A DNA stretch of 64,000 bases from Halalkalicoccus sp. CG83 (GTDB taxonomy: Archaea > Halobacteriota > Halobacteria > Halobacteriales > Halalkalicoccaceae): contig NZ_JAZDDH010000004.1 of the NCBI RefSeq assembly GCF_037081715.1, positions 62,001 through 126,000 of the forward strand, given 5' to 3'. The notes under the pieces are model-generated. The model did not search any database. It had not been told where the DNA came from and saw only the letters and a program-made list of their open reading frames with translations. The position numbers and the translations under genes were made by a program. Of the stretch, positions 28,769-38,203 are shown one piece after another (position 1 is the stretch's first letter; every line of letters starts with the position of its first letter).

Positions 28769-29145
28769 CACTCCACAAGAGACGGTGAGAGGATGATTAT
28801 TTCCCATTAACAATTATCATTGATAATTATTTATATTTCATTCTATATTACAATAGATATATTTTATCTTAATCTCTCTATAAAGTCTCCAGCCTCAAAC
28901 TGGCTAATCGAACGCGTAGACTATGATCGTTTAAGGCCCGTAGTGTTACTGGACACAACGGGAATGTTTCTACTGAGAAACCTCATTGATCGAATGGTCC
29001 AAGAATCGTTCAGTGACGCCGTCCTGCAAGACTATCTTGGTGAGCAGAAAGCTACGACAAAACATGCACTGACCGAATTCTGTACAACGCAGATCGACTT
29101 ACTATGGCATAAACCTTATATATAATAGCTACATTGGTTGTTCCC
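28769..29145. other. Gap with promoter and possible remnant
   Basis: AT-rich. A plus-strand open frame up to 29125 (DYDRLRPVVLLDTTGMFLL is the best part) looks protein-like but overlaps the tctC promoter and is not recognised. Confidence 0.3.
29117..29126 (+). promoter_or_regulatory. TATA box of tctC-like gene
   Basis: TTATATATAA ends 20 bases before the ATG at 29146, the spacing expected for a leaderless or near-leaderless archaeal transcript. Confidence 0.65.
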
Positions 29146-30141
29146 ATGGTTGGTATTAACAGACGTAGAGCTCTTACCATGATCAGCGGAGCTGCATTTA
29201 CGGGATTAGCTGGTTGCGGTGGTCTTGGTGGTGGTGGCGAGGACTTTCCGACACGGGATATTCGAACCATCGTCCCATACGGACCTGGTGGTGGCGTCGA
29301 CGCGTACGCTCAAGGTTACACGCCAGCGGTATCGGACGAGCTTGGTGTGAATATTGAAATTGACCACATCGAAGGCGCGGCCGGACTTCGAGGCCTTGGT
29401 GAGTTAGCGGGAGCCGACCCGGATGGATACACCATTGGGCAGGCGTCTCCACCAGCGGAAGTCCTTCCAGCGCTGCTTGAGGATCCAGGGTTCGACCAAA
29501 GGGAACTCACCGGAATCGCTCGTGTCGGCTACAGTTCCCTCACAGGGATTGTCAATGCTGATCATGGTATCGAGTCGTACACCGATCTAGTCGATGCGTA
29601 CCAAAGTGGTGAGTTCTCACAGTGTGCCGGTCTTGGAGAGGGCGGACAACAGCACGCCGCCGCGCTGACCGCCCGCGATAAACACGGTCTCGATTTTGAT
29701 TCATACGTCGCCTACGGCGGGACCGGCCAGGTCGAGGAAGCCGTCGTGAGCAATGAGGTTCCCTTCGGTTTCGGGACTGACGCTGGATTCCTGTCTGCGG
29801 TGGAATCAGACTCTGCGTACCCAGTCGCGATTTTGAGTGCCGAACCGAGCGGGGTCTTCCCTGATTGGCCAACGGTGACTGACGAAGGGTTTGAAGACAT
29901 CAGCTTCATCGGTGTACTGCACCGAATGTGGATGGCGCCGCCCGATACTCCCGACGATATTCAACAAACCCTCCAGGATGCGTTCGAAACAGCGTACAAC
30001 AGCGATCATGTTCAGCAGTGGTCGGAGGACACCGGTAACGCCATAACCTTCGACGAGGGTGAAGAAGCCGAACAGATGATAACGACGATGTATGAAGAGA
30101 TTCCTGCAAACGTCGATATGGAAGAACTAGCCGGTAATTAG
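29146..30141 (+). CDS. tctC: Tripartite tricarboxylate transporter, substrate-binding lipoprotein (TctC/Bug family)
   Basis: A 331-residue extracytoplasmic solute receptor. INRRRALTMISG with LAGC (Cys24) is a Tat-type lipobox, so the protein is exported folded and lipid-anchored. The mature part has family features: RTIVPYGPGGGVDAYA, IEGAAGLRGLGEL, DPDGYTIG, and GGTGQVEEAV. It binds carboxylates such as citrate, aconitate or dicarboxylates and passes them to TctAB. The start at 29146 is supported by the TATA box. It is first in a three-gene operon with tctB (26-base gap) and tctA. Confidence 0.9.
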   Translation: MVGINRRRALTMISGAAFTGLAGCGGLGGGGEDFPTRDIRTIVPYGPGGGVDAYAQGYTPAVSDELGVNIEIDHIEGAAGLRGLGELAGADPDGYTIGQASPPAEVLPALLEDPGFDQRELTGIARVGYSSLTGIVNADHGIESYTDLVDAYQSGEFSQCAGLGEGGQQHAAALTARDKHGLDFDSYVAYGGTGQVEEAVVSNEVPFGFGTDAGFLSAVESDSAYPVAILSAEPSGVFPDWPTVTDEGFEDISFIGVLHRMWMAPPDTPDDIQQTLQDAFETAYNSDHVQQWSEDTGNAITFDEGEEAEQMITTMYEEIPANVDMEELAGN

Positions 30142-30167
30142 ACGTCTAACCCCCATACATCAATCAC

Positions 30168-30704
30168 ATGCTAGAAAAATACCAAAAAAAGGCTAATTCT
30201 GAGCAAATGCTACTGATATTAGTGACGGGAATAAGCGTGTATATGTTCGTTGAATCATTCACTTTTCATCCAGATGCCGCTAACTTTCCTCAAATAATGT
30301 CGAGTAGTGTTATAATTTTCGGCATATTATTGCTATTCAAGAACTATCTTCCGGAAGCTATTCAGAAATATTTGATGCAGGAACAGACAATCGACGTGGG
30401 GTCAGTCGGGGATGACGAGATCGAAGAAGATCTTGAAGAAACCGGTGAGAAACTCAAAGGAAGTGCGGAGGCCTTAGATCGGCCAATTCATCCCTCACTT
30501 TTTACCACTATTGTAACAATTTTGTATCTAGTTAGCTCGTACCTATTTGGCCTGTTCTGGATGACCCCCATCGTTGTCGTTGGATACCTCGTTTGGTTCA
30601 AGCAACCGTGGTGGAAGATCGGTGTTGTGACCGCAGTCTCGATCATCGCCGTGTACGGGTTTATTGAGCTCCTGAATATGAGATTCTTCAGTGGAGTGTT
30701 GTAA
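30168..30704 (+). CDS. tctB: Tripartite tricarboxylate transporter, small membrane subunit (TctB)
   Basis: A 178-residue protein with hydrophobic helices near residues 15-35, 40-58, 106-128 and 130-172, and an acidic loop between (DDEIEEDLEETGEKL). The order C-B-A and length match TctB. It forms the membrane complex with TctA. The stop is 8 bases before tctA. It is weakly conserved, so identity rests mostly on position. Confidence 0.85.
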   Translation: MLEKYQKKANSEQMLLILVTGISVYMFVESFTFHPDAANFPQIMSSSVIIFGILLLFKNYLPEAIQKYLMQEQTIDVGSVGDDEIEEDLEETGEKLKGSAEALDRPIHPSLFTTIVTILYLVSSYLFGLFWMTPIVVVGYLVWFKQPWWKIGVVTAVSIIAVYGFIELLNMRFFSGVL

Positions 30705-30712
30705 TAAAACCG

Positions 30713-32191
30713 ATGTCTCTTTCATCAGTAGGTCAGGGACTGCAACTCGTCCTTAGCTGGCCAACAATAGGTTTTGTCATCTTGGGCGTCTTGCTCGGCA
30801 TATTCATTGGATCGCTACCGGGGCTCGGACCCGATCTGGGAATGGCAGTTATGTTGCCGCTGACACTCCCACTCGAGGGTCTTGATGCGATTATCCTACT
30901 CGTGGGCATCTATAGCGGAGCACTGTATGGTGGAAGCATCTCGGCCATTCTAATTAACGTTCCCGGGACGGCAGCGTCCGCTGCAACGACGTTCGACGGG
31001 TATCCGTTGACACAGCAAGGAAAGGCGCTCGTCGCGCTGACGACGTCCGCAAGTGCGTCCGCGATTGGCGGGTTCTTCACCGTCCTCGCACTCTTTGCGC
31101 TGTCCCCGGTTTTGATTGGCGTCGTACTGGCGTTCGGAACTCCCGAGTACTTCCTCATGGCCGTTCTGGGTCTCGCGATGATCTCAGTCATCGCGAAAGG
31201 GTCAATATTGAAAGGGTTGTTTATGGGTGCCTTCGGGTTCCTGATCGCCACTATGGGTGTTGCACCGATGGTTTTTCAGCGACGCTACACCTTCGACACT
31301 ATTGCCCTATATGATGGGCTTGATTTCGTCGCTATACTCATTGGACTGTTCGCTATCTCCGAGATGTTCAAGCTGGCGAACCAGGAAGGGGGTATCTCGG
31401 GTGGACTTGAGTTACAGGGGAAAGTATCCGATGGCGTTCGGAATATTATCACCTACAAATTTCTCATGCTCAAATCTGCATTCATCGGAATGGGTGTCGG
31501 CTCAATTCCAGGAGCGGGTGCGACCGTAGCGAACTTCCTCTCGTACGCAGAGGTTGTTCGAAGTGTTCCCAATCCAGAGATCCCATTCGGAGAGGGAAAC
31601 ATCCGAGGACTCATTGCGTCCGAGGCATCGAATAACGGGACCGTCGGTGGGTCGTTGATACCAACCTTCTCGTTTGGTATTCCGGGAAGTGCATCGACTG
31701 CGGTTCTGCTCGGTGGACTATTGATGCACGGTCTGCAGCCTGGGCCACAGTTGTTCTCCGCACAGTTACACGTCACCTATAGCGTATTCTTCGCACTCCT
31801 ACTTGGAAACATTTTGATACTTATTATTGGACTGGGATTTGTCTCCTACGCTAGTCACCTAACGAGGATTGACACAGAACTGATTATTCCGATCGTCATC
31901 GTCCTTGCGATGGCTGGGAGTTTCGCGCTGCGAAGAAACTGGCTTGATCCCCTGACTATTGTTGTTCTGGGGATCGTCGGCTACTATATGTACAAGAACA
32001 ATTACTCCGTCATTGCATTCATTCTCGGGGTAATCCTCGGTCCGATCGCAGAGGAAAACTTCCACCGGAGTCTCGTGCTCTCGGAGGGGTCATACGCCAT
32101 CTTCGTCACGCGGCCACTTTCTCTTTTACTGGTGCTCGTGACGGTACTTGTGCTTATTGGGCCAGCTCTCAATGACCGAATCAAGGGCTGA
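30713..32191 (+). CDS. tctA: Tripartite tricarboxylate transporter, large permease subunit (TctA)
   Basis: A 492-residue membrane protein with about 11-12 helices. The two family glycine motifs are clear: GSLPGLGPDLGMAVMLPLT near residue 31 and VGSIPGAGATVANFLSYAE near 260; GGSISAILINVPGTAASAAT near 77 is also typical. It carries an organic acid across the membrane, probably with sodium or proton. Located next to CoA-ligating and lyase genes, it probably imports their substrate. Confidence 0.93.
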   Translation: MSLSSVGQGLQLVLSWPTIGFVILGVLLGIFIGSLPGLGPDLGMAVMLPLTLPLEGLDAIILLVGIYSGALYGGSISAILINVPGTAASAATTFDGYPLTQQGKALVALTTSASASAIGGFFTVLALFALSPVLIGVVLAFGTPEYFLMAVLGLAMISVIAKGSILKGLFMGAFGFLIATMGVAPMVFQRRYTFDTIALYDGLDFVAILIGLFAISEMFKLANQEGGISGGLELQGKVSDGVRNIITYKFLMLKSAFIGMGVGSIPGAGATVANFLSYAEVVRSVPNPEIPFGEGNIRGLIASEASNNGTVGGSLIPTFSFGIPGSASTAVLLGGLLMHGLQPGPQLFSAQLHVTYSVFFALLLGNILILIIGLGFVSYASHLTRIDTELIIPIVIVLAMAGSFALRRNWLDPLTIVVLGIVGYYMYKNNYSVIAFILGVILGPIAEENFHRSLVLSEGSYAIFVTRPLSLLLVLVTVLVLIGPALNDRIKG

Positions 32192-33306
32192 ATTTGAAAG
32201 CTCCTGTTTCGATACTTATGCACAATCTCTAGAAGGGTAGTGTAGATACATCAATCATTCACTAGTTCTTAAAAACTGAAGCAAGTTAGAAAATAGACAT
32301 TCCAACCGCCCCGGTACATCGTTCTCACGATAGTCATTTTCTTAGAGCTCAAAACACACCGCAGAATCACGACTGGACGCTCTTCTCTAGAATCGAACTG
32401 AATCTCTTCGTTGTACCCCTGCTATGTCAGCTGACGCTCACCATGATTGAATATTCTAAGCAGGATTCTTTTCTGTTCTAGTAGTGACGGCAGGCGTATA
32501 CCTCACTGTGGGATCATCTATCGAAGACCAACATAGCCGGCGCACTCATCAGTTTCGACCTTAGAACTCGGACAGTAGCTCAGGCTTTGTTTGATGGCGT
32601 GAGTTCCGTCTCCACTTCATCGGAGTTGGACTGAAAGCTCATCTGACACTATCTGCTTGCAGTGTATTCAATCATTTTCTTCGATATTTGTAGATCGCCA
32701 AAATAAGACGTGGCTCTCACATTTGGGCTGATAGAGGTCAGTATCTTCACACGCATCGGAAGCGGGTATATAGCGGATTGAATGGATATCAGCGAATATA
32801 CTTTATGTCACTACTACTCCTCATTGGAAAAACCGTGTCTTAGCGTCATTCGTTTCAATAATCTACGTCGCGGCATTGCTCTTCGGGACCAAACTGGTAT
32901 CATTACTTCATATTCAATTTATTCTCTTCATGAGATTAGAATTACTATATAATCATCGGATAATCAATGTCTTGTTCGGACTGTTCGTGCTTGAGTAAAC
33001 CCTTTAGAACTGACGATTAACAATCTTTTTCTGAAAATTCGTCAAAATACACCGCTCTATTCTTACTAACTTCATATAATTATACTATAAATATGATGAT
33101 TGGCAGTATTATTATCCACATTCAGAAGTATCGCTTGGAATTTATCGCTTACGTTGAGTTCACGACTCATCTTGAACTGTCGGGCCAAAAGTAGGGGTGC
33201 TTGCGAGGAGAGGCCAGCTCAATCATGTTAAGCGATCCTTTCCAAGACCTCATAGAGTAGGCATCCACGCATTAGTTACCGTTGTTATTATAACATGAAA
33301 CCAATC
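32192..33306. other. 1.1-kb desert
   Basis: No gene could be supported. The sequence is AT-rich (especially 32930-33120) with frequent stops in all frames. It may be an old insertion site or hold an unrecognised RNA. Confidence 0.35.
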
Positions 33307-33313
33307 TATATAT
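33307..33313 (+). promoter_or_regulatory. TATA box of LLM oxidoreductase
   Basis: TATATAT lies 23 bases before the ATG at 33336. It contains an in-frame ATG at 33312, which should therefore not be taken as the start. Confidence 0.65.
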
Positions 33314-33335
33314 GGGTGCGTACAGGTGTTTGCGT

Positions 33336-34310
33336 ATGCAACTCGGGGTCGGCCTACCATCGTTTGCCAGCAGGACGCACGCTATTCCACCGGACCGGTT
33401 CCGGCGGTACGCACGACTTGCTGAAGAGTACCGATTCGCCGGCGCATGGGTGATTGAACATATGGTTAAACCACCGTCCTACGCCACATCTCTTCTCGAT
33501 CCATTAACAACCCTATCAGTCGTTGCAGGGGAAACAAAGACCCTGCCAGTCGGTACAAGCGTCATGCTGTTACCCCTTCGAAACCCAGTCTTGGTCGCAA
33601 AACGAGCTGCGACGCTTCAGCACCTCTCGGGTCGACAGCTCACGTTAGGAATGGGAACAGGATACGTCGAGGCAGAATTCAACGCAGTTGGAGTACCGAT
33701 GGCTGAACGGTCTTCCCGCTACCGCGAGGGGATTGAATTGATTCGGCGGTTGTTCGACGAGAACAGGGTCACGTTCGATGGAGAATTCTTCTCCGTAGAA
33801 AATCTACAGCTTGAACCAAATCTTGGGCAACCGCCACGGATTCTCGCGGGCGGTGGCGGCGTCGACACCGCTGAGGGTCGCCAAGTGCTTGATAGTGTAA
33901 AAAAGAGGTTGCTTCATGCCGATGGATGGATTGCAGCCCCACGCTCTCCGGAAATCCTCAAAGCAGATTGGAGTCATTTCGCATCGTACCTCGAATCAAA
34001 GGAGATTGACCCAGACGCTATGGACAAAGTCGCCCTCCAGTATCTCCATCTTGTTCCTAGTGAGGACCCTGAAAAGGTACGCCGAACCCAACAAAACGTC
34101 TACGATCGGGTGATCGGTGCAGACCGGTCCGTAGACCACGCAACGGCGAACTGGTTAACCGGAACCGTTGATGAGGTGAAAGAGACACTTGAAGCGTATG
34201 AATCGCAGGGATTTGACGAAGTCATATTACATCCAATGAGTACAAATCCTGCCGAACTCGACCGTCAACTTCAGTTGTATCAACAGTTTTTACTCCCTGA
34301 GTACCCCTAG
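33336..34310 (+). CDS. LLM-class flavin/F420-dependent oxidoreductase
   Basis: A 324-residue luciferase-like monooxygenase-fold protein. It begins MQLGVGLPSF; later it has LPVGTSVMLLPLRNPVLVAK and LTLGMGTGYVEAEF, then a C-terminal GFDEVILHPM, all typical of F420- or FMN-dependent members. Haloarchaea have F420, so F420-dependent oxidation or reduction of a small alcohol, aldehyde or imine is plausible. The start is set by the TATA box. It converges on the Fe-ADH-like gene (69-base gap), within the catabolic island. Confidence 0.85.
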   Translation: MQLGVGLPSFASRTHAIPPDRFRRYARLAEEYRFAGAWVIEHMVKPPSYATSLLDPLTTLSVVAGETKTLPVGTSVMLLPLRNPVLVAKRAATLQHLSGRQLTLGMGTGYVEAEFNAVGVPMAERSSRYREGIELIRRLFDENRVTFDGEFFSVENLQLEPNLGQPPRILAGGGGVDTAEGRQVLDSVKKRLLHADGWIAAPRSPEILKADWSHFASYLESKEIDPDAMDKVALQYLHLVPSEDPEKVRRTQQNVYDRVIGADRSVDHATANWLTGTVDEVKETLEAYESQGFDEVILHPMSTNPAELDRQLQLYQQFLLPEYP

Positions 34311-34379
34311 TGCAGCGATTTGCCCTTGACATCAGTAGATGGATTACCCCCTCAAGAAAGTCTTAAGGTTCGGATTCCG

Positions 34380-35567
34380 TTACCAAGCATCGCGAAGCAC
34401 TGCTTCGATTTCGTCAGCTGTTGGATCAAGCCCGTCTGGCCCTTGTGGCAGGATCCGATCATTCAAGATATACTCTGCAGTTTCCGGGAAGTCGGCATCA
34501 GTAAGTATATCGATATCGCGGAGGCGTGTTGGTAGATCCATGGAATCACGGACGGTGGCAACTTCCGCGATAATTGCTTCGGCGATCTCTAAATTTGATA
34601 GTGGTGTGGGGTCAATACCGAGTCCCTCAGCGAGTAGTTCTCGCCGACCGTCAGTGTTTTCGAAAATATATCGAAGGACGTGTGGGACTAAGATGCCGTG
34701 AATTTCTCCCTGCTGGACAGGATACCGCCGTGTATATCCGTGTGCGAATGCGTGAATCACCGACAGCCGACGCTCAAATTGGACCAGCACGATACCAATA
34801 ACTGCACGTTCCATGGCTGTGGCATCATCAGGGAGCTTCGGCAACCCATCGTGCATCATTTGAAGTCCACGTATTGCGGTGGCATCGGTGATCGGCGTAG
34901 ATTCGTTCGAATAGATCCGTTCAAGACCCTTGTTGAATCCGTTCATTGCCGATCCGGCAAGGGCACCCATGGGTGTCGTCTCGAAGAGGTTTGGATCATA
35001 GAACATTGCGGTTGGATCTATTGAGCCGCCGCCAGTAATTGTCTGTCCAGTTGGAGATTCCTCAGCCGGAAGCACCTCGACTACGCTTCTTGTTGAAATA
35101 TCAGCTCCGGCGAACGTCGTGGGGACAACAATTAGCGACGTGAGTGGCTGCATCGGCTCAGGTGGTTCGAAGTTCTCTTCACGGGCCATCTCTCGAAATG
35201 TATCCAATGATCGGCCATCAGCTTTGAATACGCTCATCTGTCGGGCAATATCGAGACTACTTCCGCCCCCCACGCCGATGAGCACATCAGCATTGGTATC
35301 GTGCATAGCTGCAATTCCGTCGTAGACGGTCTCTATCAACTTATTAGGTGTAGTCTCGTCGAATACTCCATTGAGCCGGTCGCCCAATCCCGCTCGTAGC
35401 GGGTCCATTAGGTCTTCATTTGATCCAACGTTCGATCCGCAGACAACAAGAGCATTGTTCAGCCCTTTCTCTTCAAGGTATGTCTCTATGTCAGCAATGC
35501 GCCCGCGACCGTAAATAATATCTCGACCATAGTAATCAAATTCGAACGAATCTTGGATTGGTAACAC
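34380..35567 (-). CDS. Iron-ADH family protein, maleylacetate-reductase-like
   Basis: A 395-residue dehydrogenase with the NAD-binding GVGGGSSLDIAR (about residues 97-108) and a C-terminal helical domain. The usual metal site D-A-L-x-H is replaced by MNGFNKGLE (about 210-218), while HAFAHGYTRRYPVQQGEIHG keeps the later histidines. Loss of the first metal ligands is a feature of maleylacetate reductases, which do not need iron. It probably reduces an oxo-acid or aldehyde using NAD(P)H. It is convergent with the LLM gene. Confidence 0.8.
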   Translation of the reverse strand: MLPIQDSFEFDYYGRDIIYGRGRIADIETYLEEKGLNNALVVCGSNVGSNEDLMDPLRAGLGDRLNGVFDETTPNKLIETVYDGIAAMHDTNADVLIGVGGGSSLDIARQMSVFKADGRSLDTFREMAREENFEPPEPMQPLTSLIVVPTTFAGADISTRSVVEVLPAEESPTGQTITGGGSIDPTAMFYDPNLFETTPMGALAGSAMNGFNKGLERIYSNESTPITDATAIRGLQMMHDGLPKLPDDATAMERAVIGIVLVQFERRLSVIHAFAHGYTRRYPVQQGEIHGILVPHVLRYIFENTDGRRELLAEGLGIDPTPLSNLEIAEAIIAEVATVRDSMDLPTRLRDIDILTDADFPETAEYILNDRILPQGPDGLDPTADEIEAVLRDAW

Positions 35568-35776
35568 TATTTGAGATATGTCTGATACGTGTATAACTAT
35601 TGCGTTAAATGAGCCTAAGGTTTGAGTCCCACCGATCCCACCGATTGGGTTTCCGAAATACTCGCCCGATCTATGCTCACGAACTAGCGTTGTGTTGGCT
35701 ACTGTCCGAGCCGGCTATCTCATTGAACTACCACTCGCGACACTATCTACGACTTGATCGACAACTACCCATGTGC

Positions 35777-35784
35777 TTATATAC
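35777..35784 (+). promoter_or_regulatory. TATA box of the first SDR gene
   Basis: CTTATATA-type element about 22-29 bases before the ATG at 35806, consistent with a leaderless transcript. Confidence 0.6.
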
Positions 35785-35805
35785 AAATGCGTTTATTACC
35801 TTCGC

Positions 35806-36576
35806 ATGGATTTCAGTGGTAAAACTGCGCTCGTGACCGGATCAAGTCAGAACATTGGGCGTGCAATCGCGATAGGAATGGCTGAGCGGGGGGCAGATGT
35901 GGGCATCACTGCTCGGAGCAACATCGAGGGATGCGAGGAGACCGCACAACAGGTAGAAGCCACGGGATCGGACGCAGCTGTTGCACTTGCCGACCTGGCA
36001 GATCCAACGGATATCGAGGAGATGGTCACCTATGTTCGCGAAGAACTCGGACCAATAGATATCCTTGTGAACAACGCGACCTACCGGCCGATCAAGCCGT
36101 TTCTGGATGTTGAACTCGAAGACATCGACCGGGTTCAGGACGTAAACTTCCGTGGACTCTTCTTGACAACCCAGCACGTGGTGCCCGACATGCTAGACAA
36201 CGCTGGCGGAGCAATCGTGAACCTCATTGGCGCGATGGTATATCTCGGTCGTCCCAGCCACACACACTCTTACGGAACGAAGATGGCTATCGAAGGGTTG
36301 GTCCGACAGTTGGCGACCGAACTAGGCCCGAGTGGGATTCGAGTGAACGGACTCTCTCCAGGATTGATTGATGTCGGACGCGAGCAGACCGCCGAGTGGC
36401 AACAAATCGAAGAGAAGGTGATCGAAGCGACTGCCCTCCGACGACTAGGTACAGTCGAAGAGATGGCCGACGTATGCTGTTTCCTCGCGTCAGATCATGC
36501 ATCGTTCGTCACAGGCCAGGTACTACATGCAAACGGCGGAACCTATCCAATACCGAATCTATTGCCAACTGAGTAA
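35806..36576 (+). CDS. Short-chain dehydrogenase/reductase with altered active site
   Basis: A 256-residue SDR. Cofactor binding is normal: TGSSQNIGRAIAIG near residue 10 and NNAT near 88. The catalytic site is not. Aligned on the conserved EGL, the family YxxxK reads S155-Y-G-T-K159, so Tyr is shifted by one, and the catalytic Ser region reads NLIGAM. The fold is sure but usual oxidoreductase activity is uncertain. The start at 35806 is set by the TATA box at about 35777. It may have a changed reaction or be in early decay. Confidence 0.85.
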   Translation: MDFSGKTALVTGSSQNIGRAIAIGMAERGADVGITARSNIEGCEETAQQVEATGSDAAVALADLADPTDIEEMVTYVREELGPIDILVNNATYRPIKPFLDVELEDIDRVQDVNFRGLFLTTQHVVPDMLDNAGGAIVNLIGAMVYLGRPSHTHSYGTKMAIEGLVRQLATELGPSGIRVNGLSPGLIDVGREQTAEWQQIEEKVIEATALRRLGTVEEMADVCCFLASDHASFVTGQVLHANGGTYPIPNLLPTE

Positions 36577-37496
36577 GAAGGGACGTTGACACTGAGAGAT
36601 ACTGCTACGATTTCTTATTTATCAATTAGAATGAATTTCTGGTTGTCGGGGTCGACCCAGCAGGATTGCGGTCGAATGAGGTGGGATTGTCGTTAGACTG
36701 TTTGAGCATGAGGCAATACAGCTGCCGGCGAAACCTATCATGAGAATTTCAATAGACGTCAATGAAGACGTCCAATAACATTGACGCTGAGTAAGAGCCG
36801 GCTCAACTCGGGTCCTCCTCGGTAAGGTAGTGCTTGATCAAGACGGTGAATTCATACTGCTTTATGTTGCCAGCTTCAGGCAGAGTACAACGTCTATTTC
36901 GATGAGGATCAATTTTGATCTCAAGAATAGATATAAGTATTGATTAACACTAATTCCGATATTTGAAATTGAGTTCTTCGGGTGGTAGATACGCCAATAT
37001 CAACACTTACGGTATCCATGTCCACGTGTTCGTTCCTCCTTAGTACCTGGTTTCCACTCTCGGTGAACTGGTTCAAAGACTCCTGCTAGAGGTATTGAAC
37101 GTACATTACTGTAATCACTCACTGAATTCTCATGGTGCAAATAGCAAGAAATGCATCAAAAATCACCATGTATATTCACTAGACTATAGTATTATTTTAT
37201 ATAATTATTCATTATATCTCCAATCCTGGATGGTTACAAATGTATATCTGTAAATCCACGATTCGTATATATGAAATACGCTTAGCTCCGTGTAACCGTC
37301 CATCTTCTGCTTAATTAAATCAACATTTTATAATAACTAATATATCGGAGTAATAACGGCTCTGTTTCAGAAAGCTCTTAACCAACTTCTTGACTACGAA
37401 TCCGTAGCGCTCTTTGACTATTTTCCATAGAGTGAATTATAAATAATGTAGTTCCGGGTTATGCCTGTGAAAGATAAAACCAAGTAATACCCTTAC
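36577..37496. other. Desert upstream of the IclR remnant
   Basis: No supported gene in 920 bases. Much of it (37140-37350) is very AT-rich. The lost front of the IclR gene may once have lain at its right end. Confidence 0.35.
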
Positions 37497-38126
37497 CAGG
37501 TGGAGCGAGGAGTTGAAATCATCTCTTTTTGATCGGAAGATTAGATATGAATATTATGTGGGAATGCGGTTTCTCACTATCGGAGAATATGCTAGACACA
37601 GAAAGAAAGCGTACGAAGTAGCAATCGAAAAATCCCTGTTTTAGCGAAGGAAACTGGCGAGCGAGCACAGTTTGTGATTGAGAACACGGTCGTGAAATCT
37701 ACGTCCAGACCAGTATAGGAGATTCGGCGGCAGTCATGACTACCGCCAGGTAGGGCAGACTCGCTACCTCCATTCCAGTGCAGCTAGGAAAACGATCCTA
37801 GCGTTTCAGCCGGATTGCAGTGTTGATCAAGTCGTTGAACGGTGTGATTTCCCTGCAGAACCGGGTGCTACGATTTCCGACCGTGCGGTCCTATATTCTG
37901 AACTCTAGCCGGTTTGCTCCTCCGATGTCGCATTCAACGACGAAGAGTAAATCAAGGGTCTACGGGCCATTGGTGTTCCGGTTCGGAGACCGGACAACAC
38001 GATAATCGGTGCAGTCAGTGTCTCAGGCCAGCCCGCAGATTCAAGGGCTCGCGATGTAGGGACGAATTACCTGATATCGTGTTAGGCGTCATGAATAAAT
38101 CCGAACTCAAAATAAGTTATTCTTAA
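37497..38126 (+). pseudogene. IclR-family regulator, decayed
   Basis: Piecing the frames together gives an IclR effector domain: YYVGMRFLTIGEYARHRK, LAKETGERAQFVIEN, then in other frames SAAGKTILAF, FPAEPGATISDRAVLY, AFNDEE (stop TAA) IKGLRAIGVPVRRPDN, and a final RDELPDIVLGVMNKSELKI. At least three frame changes and stop codons interrupt it, and the DNA-binding end is lost. IclR proteins commonly control catabolic genes; this one probably governed the adjacent hydrolase or the CoA genes. Confidence 0.75.
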
Positions 38127-38203
38127 TATCTGGGATTTATACAATAGCGGTGGGGCACAATTAATGGAGAAGAGTTGAATATTGGTCGGCTATAAGGTTA
38201 GTT

